From contig CAYOJL010000027.1 in the NCBI GenBank assembly GCA_964404235.1, positions 1-22,117 on the forward strand: a stretch of 22,117 nucleotides of DNA, in the 5' to 3' direction. Numbering within the stretch: the stretch's first letter is position 1; every line of letters begins with the position of its first letter. Origin of the DNA: CACEUX01 sp964404235 (GTDB taxonomy: Bacteria; Fidelibacterota; Marinisomatia; Marinisomatales; UBA1611). Of the stretch, positions 1-7,012 are shown piece after piece. Position numbers and translations under genes: made by a program. A model generated the notes under the pieces. It did no database searches, was not told the DNA's origin, and saw nothing but the letters and a program-made list of their open reading frames with translations.

Positions 1-252
1 GGTCTTATGGGTCATGGCATCACACATACCGTTGCAATCTCTGGTCTAGAGGTAGCGATGATCGACACATCAATGGATAAGTTGAAATATGCTTTAGTTA
101 GGATAAGAATTGGTGACGTACTTACCTGCAATGGTACGATAACTCATATCAACCAAACTGAAAGGGGTAAGTTATTAAAAGTAGAATTAAAGGTATCAGA
201 TCAGGATAATGATAAAAAATTAATTGGCCATTCTACTATAGTGGTATCTTGA
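1..252 (+). CDS. MaoC-like hot-dog fold protein, C-terminal fragment
   Basis: The reading frame is open at the left edge, so only the last 83 residues are visible and the true start lies outside the window. The visible part reads GLMGHGITHT near its start and later has a basic strand, then IGDVLTCNGTITHI, then a strand ending in a small-residue tail. This is the order seen in the C-terminal half of MaoC-type hydratase domains (hot-dog fold), which commonly carry a GDTLTCKGKV-like strand. Such proteins usually hydrate enoyl-CoA esters or act as thioesterase-like folds. The catalytic Asp/His region of the family would lie upstream and cannot be checked. The stop codon shares one base with the start of the next gene (TGATG at 250-254), which indicates translational coupling with the flavoprotein that follows. 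Family assignment is moderate; substrate is unknown. Confidence 0.6.
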   Translation, partial: GLMGHGITHTVAISGLEVAMIDTSMDKLKYALVRIRIGDVLTCNGTITHINQTERGKLLKVELKVSDQDNDKKLIGHSTIVVS

Positions 253-1268
253 TGGTGGAAAAATCAAAGAATATAAATAATCGTTTGACCCAACATGCAG
301 GCGTTGAATATCCAATAATATGTGGAGCAATGTTCCCTTGTTCTAATCCAGAACTTGTCGCTGCTGCTTCAAAAGGTGGAGGTATGGCGATCCTACAACC
401 TGTTAGCCTGACATTCGTACATGGATATGACCTTAGGGATGGAATAAAATATATTCAATCTATGACCAATAAACCGATCGGGTTTAACGCACTTATTGAA
501 AAAGGCAGTAAAAAGTATATTGATAAGATGTCAAATTGGATCGATATAGCAATAGAAGAAGGAATACGCTTTTTTGTGACATCACTTGGTAAACCTGATT
601 GGGTGTGTGATAGAGTACACCAAGTTGGAGGATTTGTATATCATGATGTTACCAACCGCTACTTTGCGCAAAAAGGTCAGGACTGTGGAGTTGATGGACT
701 CATTTGTGTTAATGACCGAGCAGGAGGACATCTTGGGCCAAATTCAATAGAAAATATGTTTGATGAATTACATGATCTTGGACTTCCTTTGATATGTGCT
801 GGCGGAATTGGAAATAAAGATCAGCTAGCATCTGTAATGGATATCGGGTATGACGGTGTACAGATGGGGACACGGTTCATTGCGACATTGGAATGTAATA
901 CACCAGAAGACTATAAAGAGGCGATAGTAAAAGCATCGGAAAAAGATATAGTTTCAACTACTCGAATGACTGGGAAACCTATTTCAATAATACGATCTAA
1001 AGATCATAAGGATGAAAATTCTTGGCTTATTCAAAAGTTACTTAATAGTAGATTCAAACATCAAACTAGGATGCTATTAAATCTCAATTCCCTAATACGA
1101 TTAAAATATCTATTAAGAAAAAACAGTTCAAAAAATATCCAAAAAAATAAAAAATACTATTCTGCAGGAAAGAGTGCTCACACAGTAACGAATATTGAAT
1201 CAGCTACAACAATAATGAGACGCCTCGGGCAATCATTGGATAAAAAAGATAAAAAAATGCAGGTTTAG
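252..1268 (+). CDS. Nitronate monooxygenase (2-nitropropane dioxygenase) family flavoprotein
   Basis: A 338-residue TIM-barrel FMN protein of the NPD/nitronate monooxygenase superfamily. Visible signatures are the N-terminal YPIICGAMFPCSNPELVAAAS strand-turn, a central DRAGGHLGP phosphate-binding loop, LICAGGIGN, and GYDGVQMGTRFIAT, which is the usual FMN-phosphate site and barrel end. ATG at 252 is preferred because it overlaps the upstream stop; an in-frame TTG at 249 and GTG at 255 are alternatives. The last 80 or so residues are rich in Lys and Asn and poorly conserved to my eye, but keep a typical NPD ending (AGKSAHTV, then IMRRLGQSL). Many members annotated as nitronate monooxygenases are really uncharacterised enoyl-CoA reductase or oxidoreductase relatives. 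Its position between a MaoC-like gene and an AtuA-family gene suggests an acyl-CoA substrate rather than nitroalkane detoxification; that is inference. Confidence 0.82.
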   Translation: MVEKSKNINNRLTQHAGVEYPIICGAMFPCSNPELVAAASKGGGMAILQPVSLTFVHGYDLRDGIKYIQSMTNKPIGFNALIEKGSKKYIDKMSNWIDIAIEEGIRFFVTSLGKPDWVCDRVHQVGGFVYHDVTNRYFAQKGQDCGVDGLICVNDRAGGHLGPNSIENMFDELHDLGLPLICAGGIGNKDQLASVMDIGYDGVQMGTRFIATLECNTPEDYKEAIVKASEKDIVSTTRMTGKPISIIRSKDHKDENSWLIQKLLNSRFKHQTRMLLNLNSLIRLKYLLRKNSSKNIQKNKKYYSAGKSAHTVTNIESATTIMRRLGQSLDKKDKKMQV

Positions 1269-1272
1269 AGTA

Positions 1273-3066
1273 ATGAACAATGATAAGAAAGTAAGGATCG
1301 GATGTGCATCTGCATTTTGGGGTGATACAACTACTGCTGCAAAACAACTTGTTGAAAAAAGTAAGTTAGATTACCTTGTATTTGATTTCCTTGCTGAGGT
1401 CACCATGTCAATATTAGCCGGTGCAAAGAAGAAAAATACAAAAATGGGCTATGCGACTGATTTTGTTGAACAGCTAGCCCCACTATTAGGCCAGATCAAA
1501 GAAAAAAATATAAAGGTACTGTCTAATGCTGGTGGATTAAACCTGAACGCATGCCGGAAAGCACTGATGGATGAAGCTAAAAAAGCGGAGATCGATCTAA
1601 ATATTGCTGTGGTCACTGGAGATGACCTAATGCACGAATTACCCAGACTTTTAGAACATGGAATTAAAGAGATCGAGACCAATAACCCCCTTCCTGATCC
1701 TTGCCTAAGTGTAAATGCATACCTTGGAGCTCCTGGAATAGTTACAGCACTTGAACAAGGGGCTGATATTATTATTACAGGTAGATGTGTTGATAGTGCA
1801 TTGGTATTAGCCCCTCTTATCTATGAGTTTGGCTGGTCTATGAAAGATTATGATCTATTATCTGCTGGAAGTCTGGCTGGACACATTATTGAATGTGGTG
1901 CCCAATGTACTGGCGGGAATTTTACAGATTGGCGAATGGTTAATGGGTTTGATGATATGGGATTTCCTATTGTGGAGGTCGAATCTAATGGTGAATTTAT
2001 TGTTACTAAACCTAAGGATACTGGTGGTTTAGTCACCTTTGGAACTGTTGCAGAACAATTCTTATATGAGATAGGCAACCCTTCAGAGTATTTACTTCCT
2101 GATGTTGTCTGCAATTTTACCCAGGTGACCATAGACGATCTTGGGGATGATCGTGTATCGGTTAAAGGTGCACTAGGTTCAGCGCCCACTGATCAGTATA
2201 AGGTTTCAGCAACCTATATGAATGGTTACCGCGTAGCAGGGGCACTTGTAATTGGAGGAGACTCTTCAAAAGAAAAAGGTGAATTAATTGCTAATGCTAT
2301 TATAAAGAAATGTGATCGTATTCTCTCAAATAAAGGACTTGAGCCATTTAGCCGTACATCTTATGATCTTATAGGTACAGATTCTATATTTGGACCAAAA
2401 AGATCTAGGGATAATTCAAAAGAGATCTTACTCAGATTAATGGCAACACATTCTCAGAAGGATGCACTGATTATATTATCCAAAGAAATGGCGCAGGCAG
2501 CAACCGGAATGGCTGCAGGTGTGATGAGCTACCTTGGAGGCCGTCCCCTTGTCTCCTCTTCAATCCATTTGTTTTCCTTCCTTTTGCCTAAAGATCAGGT
2601 CCCTGTAGTAGTAGACCTAAATGATGAATTGATCAATGTTGATATACCATGCGATGATGGCTACATATCGGTACCGGGCAATGAACGATCAATTCCAGAT
2701 ATTTCAAATGAAGAAATAAAAGTTTCAGTACCACTGATAAAACTTGCATTTGCACGTAGTGGGGATAAAGGTGATCACGCAAATATTGGTGTCATAGCAA
2801 GGAGACCAGAATTCCTTCCATTTATTCAAAGTGCACTCACATCAGAGACTGTATCACAGTATTTTGATCATGTCCTTCATGGTAATGTAATAAGTTGGGA
2901 TGTCCCAGGAGTTAATGGAATTAATTTTTTATTAAAAAACTCTTTGGGCGGTGGTGGTATGGCAAGCTTGAATATTGACCCTCAGGGTAAATCCTATGCA
3001 CAACAACTACTCGATCATGAGATCCCAGTTTCTGATAAGATCGTCAAAAAATTAGATCAATTTTGA
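1273..3066 (+). CDS. Acyclic terpene utilisation AtuA family protein (DUF1446)
   Basis: A 597-residue protein with the two-part architecture of AtuA-family proteins. The large N-terminal DUF1446 domain includes VRIGCASAFWGD, LDYLVFDFLAEVTM, SNAGGLN and GADIIITGRCVDSALVLAPL. The small C-terminal ferredoxin-fold-like domain runs from about residue 485 and carries LAFARSGDKGDHANIGVIAR. AtuA is encoded with the citronellol/geraniol degradation enzymes of Pseudomonas. Its biochemical role is not firmly established, and homologues occur beside acyl-CoA carboxylases, crotonases and other CoA-ester enzymes in bacteria with no terpene pathway. The ATG lies 4 bases after the upstream stop, so it is co-transcribed with the NPD-family gene. 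A 77-base gap separates it from the crotonase gene. Family call is firm; the pathway is open, because no carboxylase (AtuC/AtuF) is visible here. Confidence 0.88.
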   Translation: MNNDKKVRIGCASAFWGDTTTAAKQLVEKSKLDYLVFDFLAEVTMSILAGAKKKNTKMGYATDFVEQLAPLLGQIKEKNIKVLSNAGGLNLNACRKALMDEAKKAEIDLNIAVVTGDDLMHELPRLLEHGIKEIETNNPLPDPCLSVNAYLGAPGIVTALEQGADIIITGRCVDSALVLAPLIYEFGWSMKDYDLLSAGSLAGHIIECGAQCTGGNFTDWRMVNGFDDMGFPIVEVESNGEFIVTKPKDTGGLVTFGTVAEQFLYEIGNPSEYLLPDVVCNFTQVTIDDLGDDRVSVKGALGSAPTDQYKVSATYMNGYRVAGALVIGGDSSKEKGELIANAIIKKCDRILSNKGLEPFSRTSYDLIGTDSIFGPKRSRDNSKEILLRLMATHSQKDALIILSKEMAQAATGMAAGVMSYLGGRPLVSSSIHLFSFLLPKDQVPVVVDLNDELINVDIPCDDGYISVPGNERSIPDISNEEIKVSVPLIKLAFARSGDKGDHANIGVIARRPEFLPFIQSALTSETVSQYFDHVLHGNVISWDVPGVNGINFLLKNSLGGGGMASLNIDPQGKSYAQQLLDHEIPVSDKIVKKLDQF

Positions 3067-3131
3067 ATAATATAGAGATTGCTAAACATTCGTTGTATAA
3101 CAATTGATCAAAGATAAGAATAATTTAAACC

Positions 3132-3135
3132 AGGA
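3132..3135 (+). promoter_or_regulatory. Ribosome binding site of the crotonase gene
   Basis: AGGA lies 8 bases before the ATG at 3144, within the 12-mer AGGAATAATTAT. The same 12-mer precedes the acyl-CoA dehydrogenase gene on the other strand (16289). It supports the ATG start at 3144. The rest of the 3067-3143 gap contains the short inverted repeat TTGT-ATA-ACAA and an adjacent TTGATCAA palindrome. No convincing -35/-10 pair was seen. Confidence 0.55.
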
Positions 3136-3143
3136 ATAATTAT

Positions 3144-3935
3144 ATGAGAGAATTTCCAAAAACCAAAAATTGCATTTTAGAATTTGATAATGGTTGGTTA
3201 ACAATATGGTTTAATCGGCCTGAAAAGAGAAATGCTATATCTGACGCACTGTTGGATGATATAAAGGATACGATCGAATCTGTTCATGATGACAGATCGG
3301 TAAGAGGTATACTATTCCGTGGAAGGGGTGGGAATTTTTGTTCCGGCGCTGACCTTGATGGTATAAAAGAAATAGCTTCTTCAGGTGATAATGCTCGTGA
3401 TCTCGCTATCGGCATGAGTACCAAGATAGGTTCCATACTTGAGATCATCAACAAAGCTCCACAGATCACAGTTTCAGTTGTTGAAGGAGCTAGTATGGCA
3501 GGTGGTTTTGGAGTCGCTTGTACAACTGATTTACTAATCACTATGGCTGATGCACGCTACGCACTAACAGAAACAAGAATCGGTTTAACACCAGCCCAGA
3601 TCGTCCCATATGTATTAAATCGACTTGGCTTTGCTCAAGCTAGAAGACTTATGCTTTTAGGAAGTTCATTTGATGCACAAAAAGCATTCGATATGGGAAT
3701 GGCAGATTATATCGCTCACAATGAAGATCAACTTAATGAACTCATTGATAAAGTAAAATCTGATGTTAAAAAATGTGCTCCTAATGCAATTGCAATTACA
3801 AAACAGATCATTTCTGAAAACCATGTTATTGACCCCAAAAAAGCTGCAGAGCTTTTTTCTGATTGTGTTGTACATGAAGAAGGTCGTGAAGGCTTTGCAT
3901 CTTTTTTTGATAAAAGGAAGCCATACTGGAACTAA
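3144..3935 (+). CDS. Enoyl-CoA hydratase/isomerase, LiuC/AtuE-like (methylglutaconyl-CoA hydratase type)
   Basis: A 263-residue crotonase-fold protein, normal length for the family. The first oxyanion-hole segment is GGNFCSGADLDGI (about residues 62-74) and the second is EGASMAGGFGVACTTD (114-129). The catalytic Glu equivalent to rat crotonase Glu164 is present at E143 (LTETRIGL). The Glu144 position is Gly (G123). As I recall the family, this pattern and the following IGLTPAQIVPYV stretch match LiuC/AtuE-type hydratases, which act on 3-methylglutaconyl-CoA or gamma-carboxygeranoyl-CoA. A leucine or isoprenoid branched-chain role is therefore plausible, in keeping with the AtuA homologue upstream. 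The reductase gene follows 2 bases after the stop, so the two are co-translated. Other crotonases with one Glu are isomerases, so the exact reaction is inferred. Confidence 0.85.
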   Translation: MREFPKTKNCILEFDNGWLTIWFNRPEKRNAISDALLDDIKDTIESVHDDRSVRGILFRGRGGNFCSGADLDGIKEIASSGDNARDLAIGMSTKIGSILEIINKAPQITVSVVEGASMAGGFGVACTTDLLITMADARYALTETRIGLTPAQIVPYVLNRLGFAQARRLMLLGSSFDAQKAFDMGMADYIAHNEDQLNELIDKVKSDVKKCAPNAIAITKQIISENHVIDPKKAAELFSDCVVHEEGREGFASFFDKRKPYWN

Positions 3936-3937
3936 GT

Positions 3938-4927
3938 ATGACAACAACCTTCAAAGCATTAGTGACCATACAAAATAACGATGGTACATTTAAAAATGGT
4001 GTACAAGAAAGGACCATAGATGAACTGCCAGATGGTGATCTATTGGTCCGAGTAGAGTATTCATCATTAAACTATAAGGATGCTCTATCAGCCTCTGGCA
4101 TCAAGGGAGTCACTAACCAATATCCTCATACCCCTGGCATAGATGCTGCAGGCATCGTGGAGGAATCCAACAATAGTGATTTACCTTCTGGGACTTCTGT
4201 AATTGTGACCGGTTTTGATCTAGGTATGAATACTAGTGGAGGTTTCTCAGAATATATTCGAGTGCCAAGTAAATGGGCTATACGATGCCCTATTAACCTT
4301 ACAACTAAACAAGCTATGATGATAGGCACAGCTGGACTGACCTCAGGATTATCTATCACAGAGATCAATGAGAGATTTGAGATTAAAGATGCAAATATAA
4401 TTATAAGTGGCGCTACAGGTGGTGTAGGCAGTATAGCTGTTAAACTATGTTCTCTACTTGGGGCAAAGGTGACTGCGATCACTGGGAAAATGAGGGAAAA
4501 AGATTTTTTATTAGATCTTGGAGCTTCAGAGGTTATTGAAAGGAATGAATTTATTAATGAGACCAGACTCCCACTCAATAAGGGGATATATGATGCCGCG
4601 ATCGATGCAGTTGGTGGTGATATACTTTCTTGTATCATTGCTAGCATGAGCTATAATGGTATTATCGCGACATGTGGAAATGCAGGAGGTCCTAAATTTG
4701 AAACAACTGTTTTCCCATTTATCCTAAGAGGTAATCGTTTGATCGGAATTGATTCTGCTGGTTGTCCAATCAATCATCGGGAAAATGTCTGGAAACATTT
4801 TGCTTCAGATTGGAGATTAGGCGGATTGGATAAAATGTGTAAAACAGTTGATCTTAATGGAATAATACCTGAGATAGATAAAATTCTCAAAGGCAAACAA
4901 ACTGGTCGCATATTACTTGAGTTATGA
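3938..4927 (+). CDS. AcuI/YhdH-family NADPH-dependent quinone oxidoreductase (acryloyl-CoA reductase type)
   Basis: A 329-residue zinc-free medium-chain dehydrogenase/reductase. Family features are FKALV at the start, YSSLNYKDALSASG (41-54), YPHTPGIDAAG (62-72), the IGTAGLTSGLSI helix (129-140) and the dinucleotide-binding SGATGGVGS (157-165). These fit the YhdH/AcuI subfamily, in which AcuI reduces acryloyl-CoA to propionyl-CoA with NADPH. The zinc-binding Cys/His pattern of alcohol dehydrogenases is not seen. The gene begins 2 bases after the crotonase stop and is followed 19 bases later by a PAP2 gene. In this context it probably reduces the double bond of an enoyl-CoA. If the product is propionyl-CoA, the methylmalonyl-CoA mutase encoded about 2.8 kb downstream would continue the route; that is inference. 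Confidence 0.85.
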   Translation: MTTTFKALVTIQNNDGTFKNGVQERTIDELPDGDLLVRVEYSSLNYKDALSASGIKGVTNQYPHTPGIDAAGIVEESNNSDLPSGTSVIVTGFDLGMNTSGGFSEYIRVPSKWAIRCPINLTTKQAMMIGTAGLTSGLSITEINERFEIKDANIIISGATGGVGSIAVKLCSLLGAKVTAITGKMREKDFLLDLGASEVIERNEFINETRLPLNKGIYDAAIDAVGGDILSCIIASMSYNGIIATCGNAGGPKFETTVFPFILRGNRLIGIDSAGCPINHRENVWKHFASDWRLGGLDKMCKTVDLNGIIPEIDKILKGKQTGRILLEL

Positions 4928-4946
4928 TAAACATATAGATTGAAAT

Positions 4947-5546
4947 ATGTTTGAAACTCTCGATAGAATAGATAGGGCTGTCCTACTATGGGTTCATGAC
5001 CACCATAACGATATTTTTGATCTTATAATGCCATTTATAACTGATGCCGATAATTGGGTCTTACCAATCTTAGTTTTAATATTTTATCTTGGTTTTAAAG
5101 GTGAAAAAAGAGGAAAGATCACTTTAGTATTATTGATTTTCGCACTTGCTTTAACTGATTCGATCTGTGCACAACTATTAAAACCATTCTTCGAAAGAAT
5201 AAGACCATCTCATCTAGACCTTGACGGTTTGCAGTTACTAGTTTTTAAAGGTGGTAAATGGAGTATGCCCTCAAATCATGCGGCAAATATTTTCACATTT
5301 GCAGTCATTTTATCCTACTTTTATAAAAAATATAAAATGCCATTATTCTTACTGGCATATCTAATAGCATTTTCTCGCGTTTATGTAGGAGTTCATTATC
5401 TAGGAGATGTAATCATAGGGTCAATATTTGGATATGCATTAGGATGGATGGTACTAACCCTATGGGTCATATTAAAAATGAGGGAATTAAAAAGAAGGCA
5501 GTCCTGGGTTTGGTACGAAAGCACCCCGCCTATTTTCAAGAATTAA
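4947..5546 (+). CDS. PAP2-family membrane phosphatase
   Basis: A 199-residue integral membrane protein with about five hydrophobic segments. It contains all three canonical PAP2 phosphatase motifs: K79-x6-R86-P87 (KPFFERIRP), P-S-N-H at 108-111, and S143-R144-x5-H150-x3-D154 (SRVYVGVHYLGD). All expected catalytic residues are therefore present. Substrates in the family are lipid phosphates, such as undecaprenyl diphosphate, phosphatidate or lipid A phosphate groups. The size fits an undecaprenyl-diphosphatase (BacA-independent type) or a lipid A phosphatase. The gene is last in its run, and its TAA stop (5544-5546) overlaps the TAA stop of the convergent DUF3467 gene within one TTAA. No room is left for an intergenic terminator. 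Confidence 0.88.
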   Translation: MFETLDRIDRAVLLWVHDHHNDIFDLIMPFITDADNWVLPILVLIFYLGFKGEKRGKITLVLLIFALALTDSICAQLLKPFFERIRPSHLDLDGLQLLVFKGGKWSMPSNHAANIFTFAVILSYFYKKYKMPLFLLAYLIAFSRVYVGVHYLGDVIIGSIFGYALGWMVLTLWVILKMRELKRRQSWVWYESTPPIFKN

Positions 5547-5869
5547 TTTGGTAGTACGTCTTCGGATGGTTTAACGCCAAAACCGGAAAACCCTTCATCT
5601 CGGCTAGGCATTTTAATCTCACCATTTTTAGCTTCAAATTTTTTTATATTATCATTTAATGCAGCTAAATAAGCTTTTGCATGCTGAGGGGCCATTATAA
5701 TTCTAGAATGTACTTTTGCCTTTGGGACACCTGGTAGTATCCTTGTAAAATCCATAACAAATTCAGCAGGGGAATGAGTAACAACTACAAAATTAGCATA
5801 TTCTCCTGCACTAATCTTTTCATCCAATTCAATATTTATTTGTTGGACATTCTTCTTTTCTTTACTCAT
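5543..5869 (-). CDS. DUF3467 family protein
   Basis: A 108-residue soluble protein matching DUF3467. After a short Lys-rich start come NIELDEKISAGEYANFVVVTHSP, a DF...LPGVPKAKVHSRIIMAP core, and QHAKAYLAALNDNIKKFEAK near the end. The family is frequent in Bacteroidota and relatives, and its function is not established as far as I know. The segment looks like a small alpha/beta fold with a C-terminal helix. The last 25 residues are Gly/Pro/acid rich and likely disordered. The gene starts only 2 bases after the stop of the zinc-ribbon gene, so the two form one transcriptional unit. Its stop overlaps that of the convergent PAP2 gene. Confidence 0.85.
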   Translation of the reverse strand: MSKEKKNVQQINIELDEKISAGEYANFVVVTHSPAEFVMDFTRILPGVPKAKVHSRIIMAPQHAKAYLAALNDNIKKFEAKNGEIKMPSRDEGFSGFGVKPSEDVLPN

Positions 5870-5871
5870 TC

Positions 5872-6276
5872 TTATTTGCCCCCTTTATTAGCACTAAAAT
5901 CTCTTTCGTTGAATTCTTCCCAATCATCATTGATCCCATCAAATTGCGTATAATCCTTTATCCCTTCATCTTCTTCAACGTTCTTTGGATGTAATTCATT
6001 CTCATATATATTAAAAAGATCTTTTTTCTTTTCATATTCACTAGGATCGCCCTCTTCTTCTTTGGTCTGATCAAGATCATCAACATCATCGCTATAAACT
6101 TCTTGATCGAAGAAATCCAAATTATCAACTATCCCATTGGCCATTAAGAACTCTAAAAAATCAAGGTACTTTCTATCCTTAAGATCAACAGCACAATTAG
6201 GACATTTTAGGGAATCCCTAAGATCTATTTCTTCAATTGTGTTTTCGCAAACAGGGCAAATTAGGCCTTCAAGCAT
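5872..6276 (-). CDS. Acidic zinc-ribbon protein of unknown function
   Basis: A 134-residue protein with an N-terminal zinc-binding pair of knuckles, CPVC (C7, C10) and CPNC (C25, C28), spaced as in a small zinc ribbon. The remaining residues are strongly acidic (runs of Asp and Glu, such as SDDVDDLDQTKEEE) and low in hydrophobic content. That suggests a flexible tail, possibly a partner-binding region. I do not recognise a named family. An AGAGAGA purine stretch upstream of the ATG at 6276 is a plausible ribosome binding site. The gene is immediately upstream of DUF3467 (2-base gap), and an operator-like inverted repeat lies in its leader. A role in nucleic-acid or protein binding is only a guess. 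Confidence 0.75.
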   Translation of the reverse strand: MLEGLICPVCENTIEEIDLRDSLKCPNCAVDLKDRKYLDFLEFLMANGIVDNLDFFDQEVYSDDVDDLDQTKEEEGDPSEYEKKKDLFNIYENELHPKNVEEDEGIKDYTQFDGINDDWEEFNERDFSANKGGK

Positions 6277-6298
6277 ATGTTTTTCTCTCTAAAACTGG

Positions 6299-6317
6299 CG
6301 GTTAATATAATTGACCG
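6299..6317. promoter_or_regulatory. Possible operator: 19-bp inverted repeat
   Basis: CGGTTAAT-ATA-ATTGACCG is a near-perfect dyad, with 7 of 8 base pairs matching across a 3-base centre. It lies 22 bases upstream of the zinc-ribbon gene start (6276) in the 85-base gap after the DUF6913-like gene. The centre is too short for a stable hairpin terminator, so a dimeric regulator site is the better reading. No promoter consensus was recognised around it. Confidence 0.3.
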
Positions 6318-6361
6318 TATTTGCGGTGGCAATAGTTTTACAGACTGAAAAATATTGTCAA

Positions 6362-6907
6362 TTATTCATCTATGCCTAACATTCTTTCTATCAATATATA
6401 ATTATCTTCCAAAAATCTATTATCTGAAGGATCTATCACCACGGTGTACAAGGAATCTGAGATGGGAGATATAAACCCTACTTTTATTGGAATATCTAAT
6501 CTTGTAGTTAATAAAGAAAGAGGCTGATCTATAGATTGATTAAGATCAACCAATGCATCGTAGTGTTTATTACCAATCTTATTTTTGATCTTATTATAAT
6601 CCAAAGCCCCAAACCAATTTAGATCATTATCTGAAAAAGTTATTATATCACTTTTTGATATTTCTTGATAATAATCTAAACCATCAATGTGAAAAATATA
6701 TTTGATATACATCGGATCTTTATCAGCATCTCTTTTGATAAAATGAGAAACTACCTGAGCATGATGTTTTTCTGAAGGAAGGAAAAAAAGGATACTTTTT
6801 ACACCTCTTCCAGAACTACTGATCCTTACCAAGGAAGTCTCCTTAGATCTTGAATGAAATATTTTGTGCCAAAACAATAGCACCTTAATACGCATTGGGA
6901 TTTTCAT
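6362..6907 (-). CDS. Hypothetical protein, possibly DUF6913-like
   Basis: A 181-residue soluble protein with a basic N-terminus (KIPMRIKVLLFWHKIF) and an alpha/beta core. The region around YDALVDLNQSIDQPLSLLTTRLDIPIKVGF resembles the core of DUF6913-type proteins of Bacteroidota, in which a strand ending in DLN is followed by a helix and a VGF strand. A distant likeness to glycosyltransferase-9 Rossmann folds was considered, but no substrate or nucleotide motif is seen. The start at 6907 lacks a clear Shine-Dalgarno; an in-frame ATG four codons later is an alternative. It is divergent from the TerB/DnaJ gene across a 105-base gap, so both probably have promoters there. Function unknown. Confidence 0.55.
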   Translation of the reverse strand: MKIPMRIKVLLFWHKIFHSRSKETSLVRISSSGRGVKSILFFLPSEKHHAQVVSHFIKRDADKDPMYIKYIFHIDGLDYYQEISKSDIITFSDNDLNWFGALDYNKIKNKIGNKHYDALVDLNQSIDQPLSLLTTRLDIPIKVGFISPISDSLYTVVIDPSDNRFLEDNYILIERMLGIDE

Positions 6908-6968
6908 ATCAGAATATAAGAATAGGTTAGCCCTACTAAAACTATGAGGAAATAGTAATGTTATAAGA

Positions 6969-6974
6969 TATAAT
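6969..6974 (+). promoter_or_regulatory. Candidate -10 element upstream of the TerB/DnaJ gene
   Basis: TATAAT occurs 38 bases before the ATG at 7013, inside the AT-rich divergent gap 6908-7012. No TTGACA-like box is visible at the right distance (6946-6951 reads GAGGAA), so this is only a weak candidate. A TAGG at 6997-7000 could serve as the ribosome binding site. Confidence 0.25.
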
Positions 6975-7012
6975 GTATAAATTTTAGATAATTATATAGG
7001 TAACAGTTTTTA

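Noticed and set aside
3067..3143. A promoter before the crotonase gene.
   Set aside because: Short palindromes occur, but no credible -35/-10 pair was found. The gap is also short enough for co-transcription with the AtuA gene.
6362..6907. The - strand protein as a glycosyltransferase family 9 enzyme.
   Set aside because: Only a vague Rossmann-like pattern is seen, with no substrate or donor motifs. A DUF6913-like reading fits the DLN...VGF core better.
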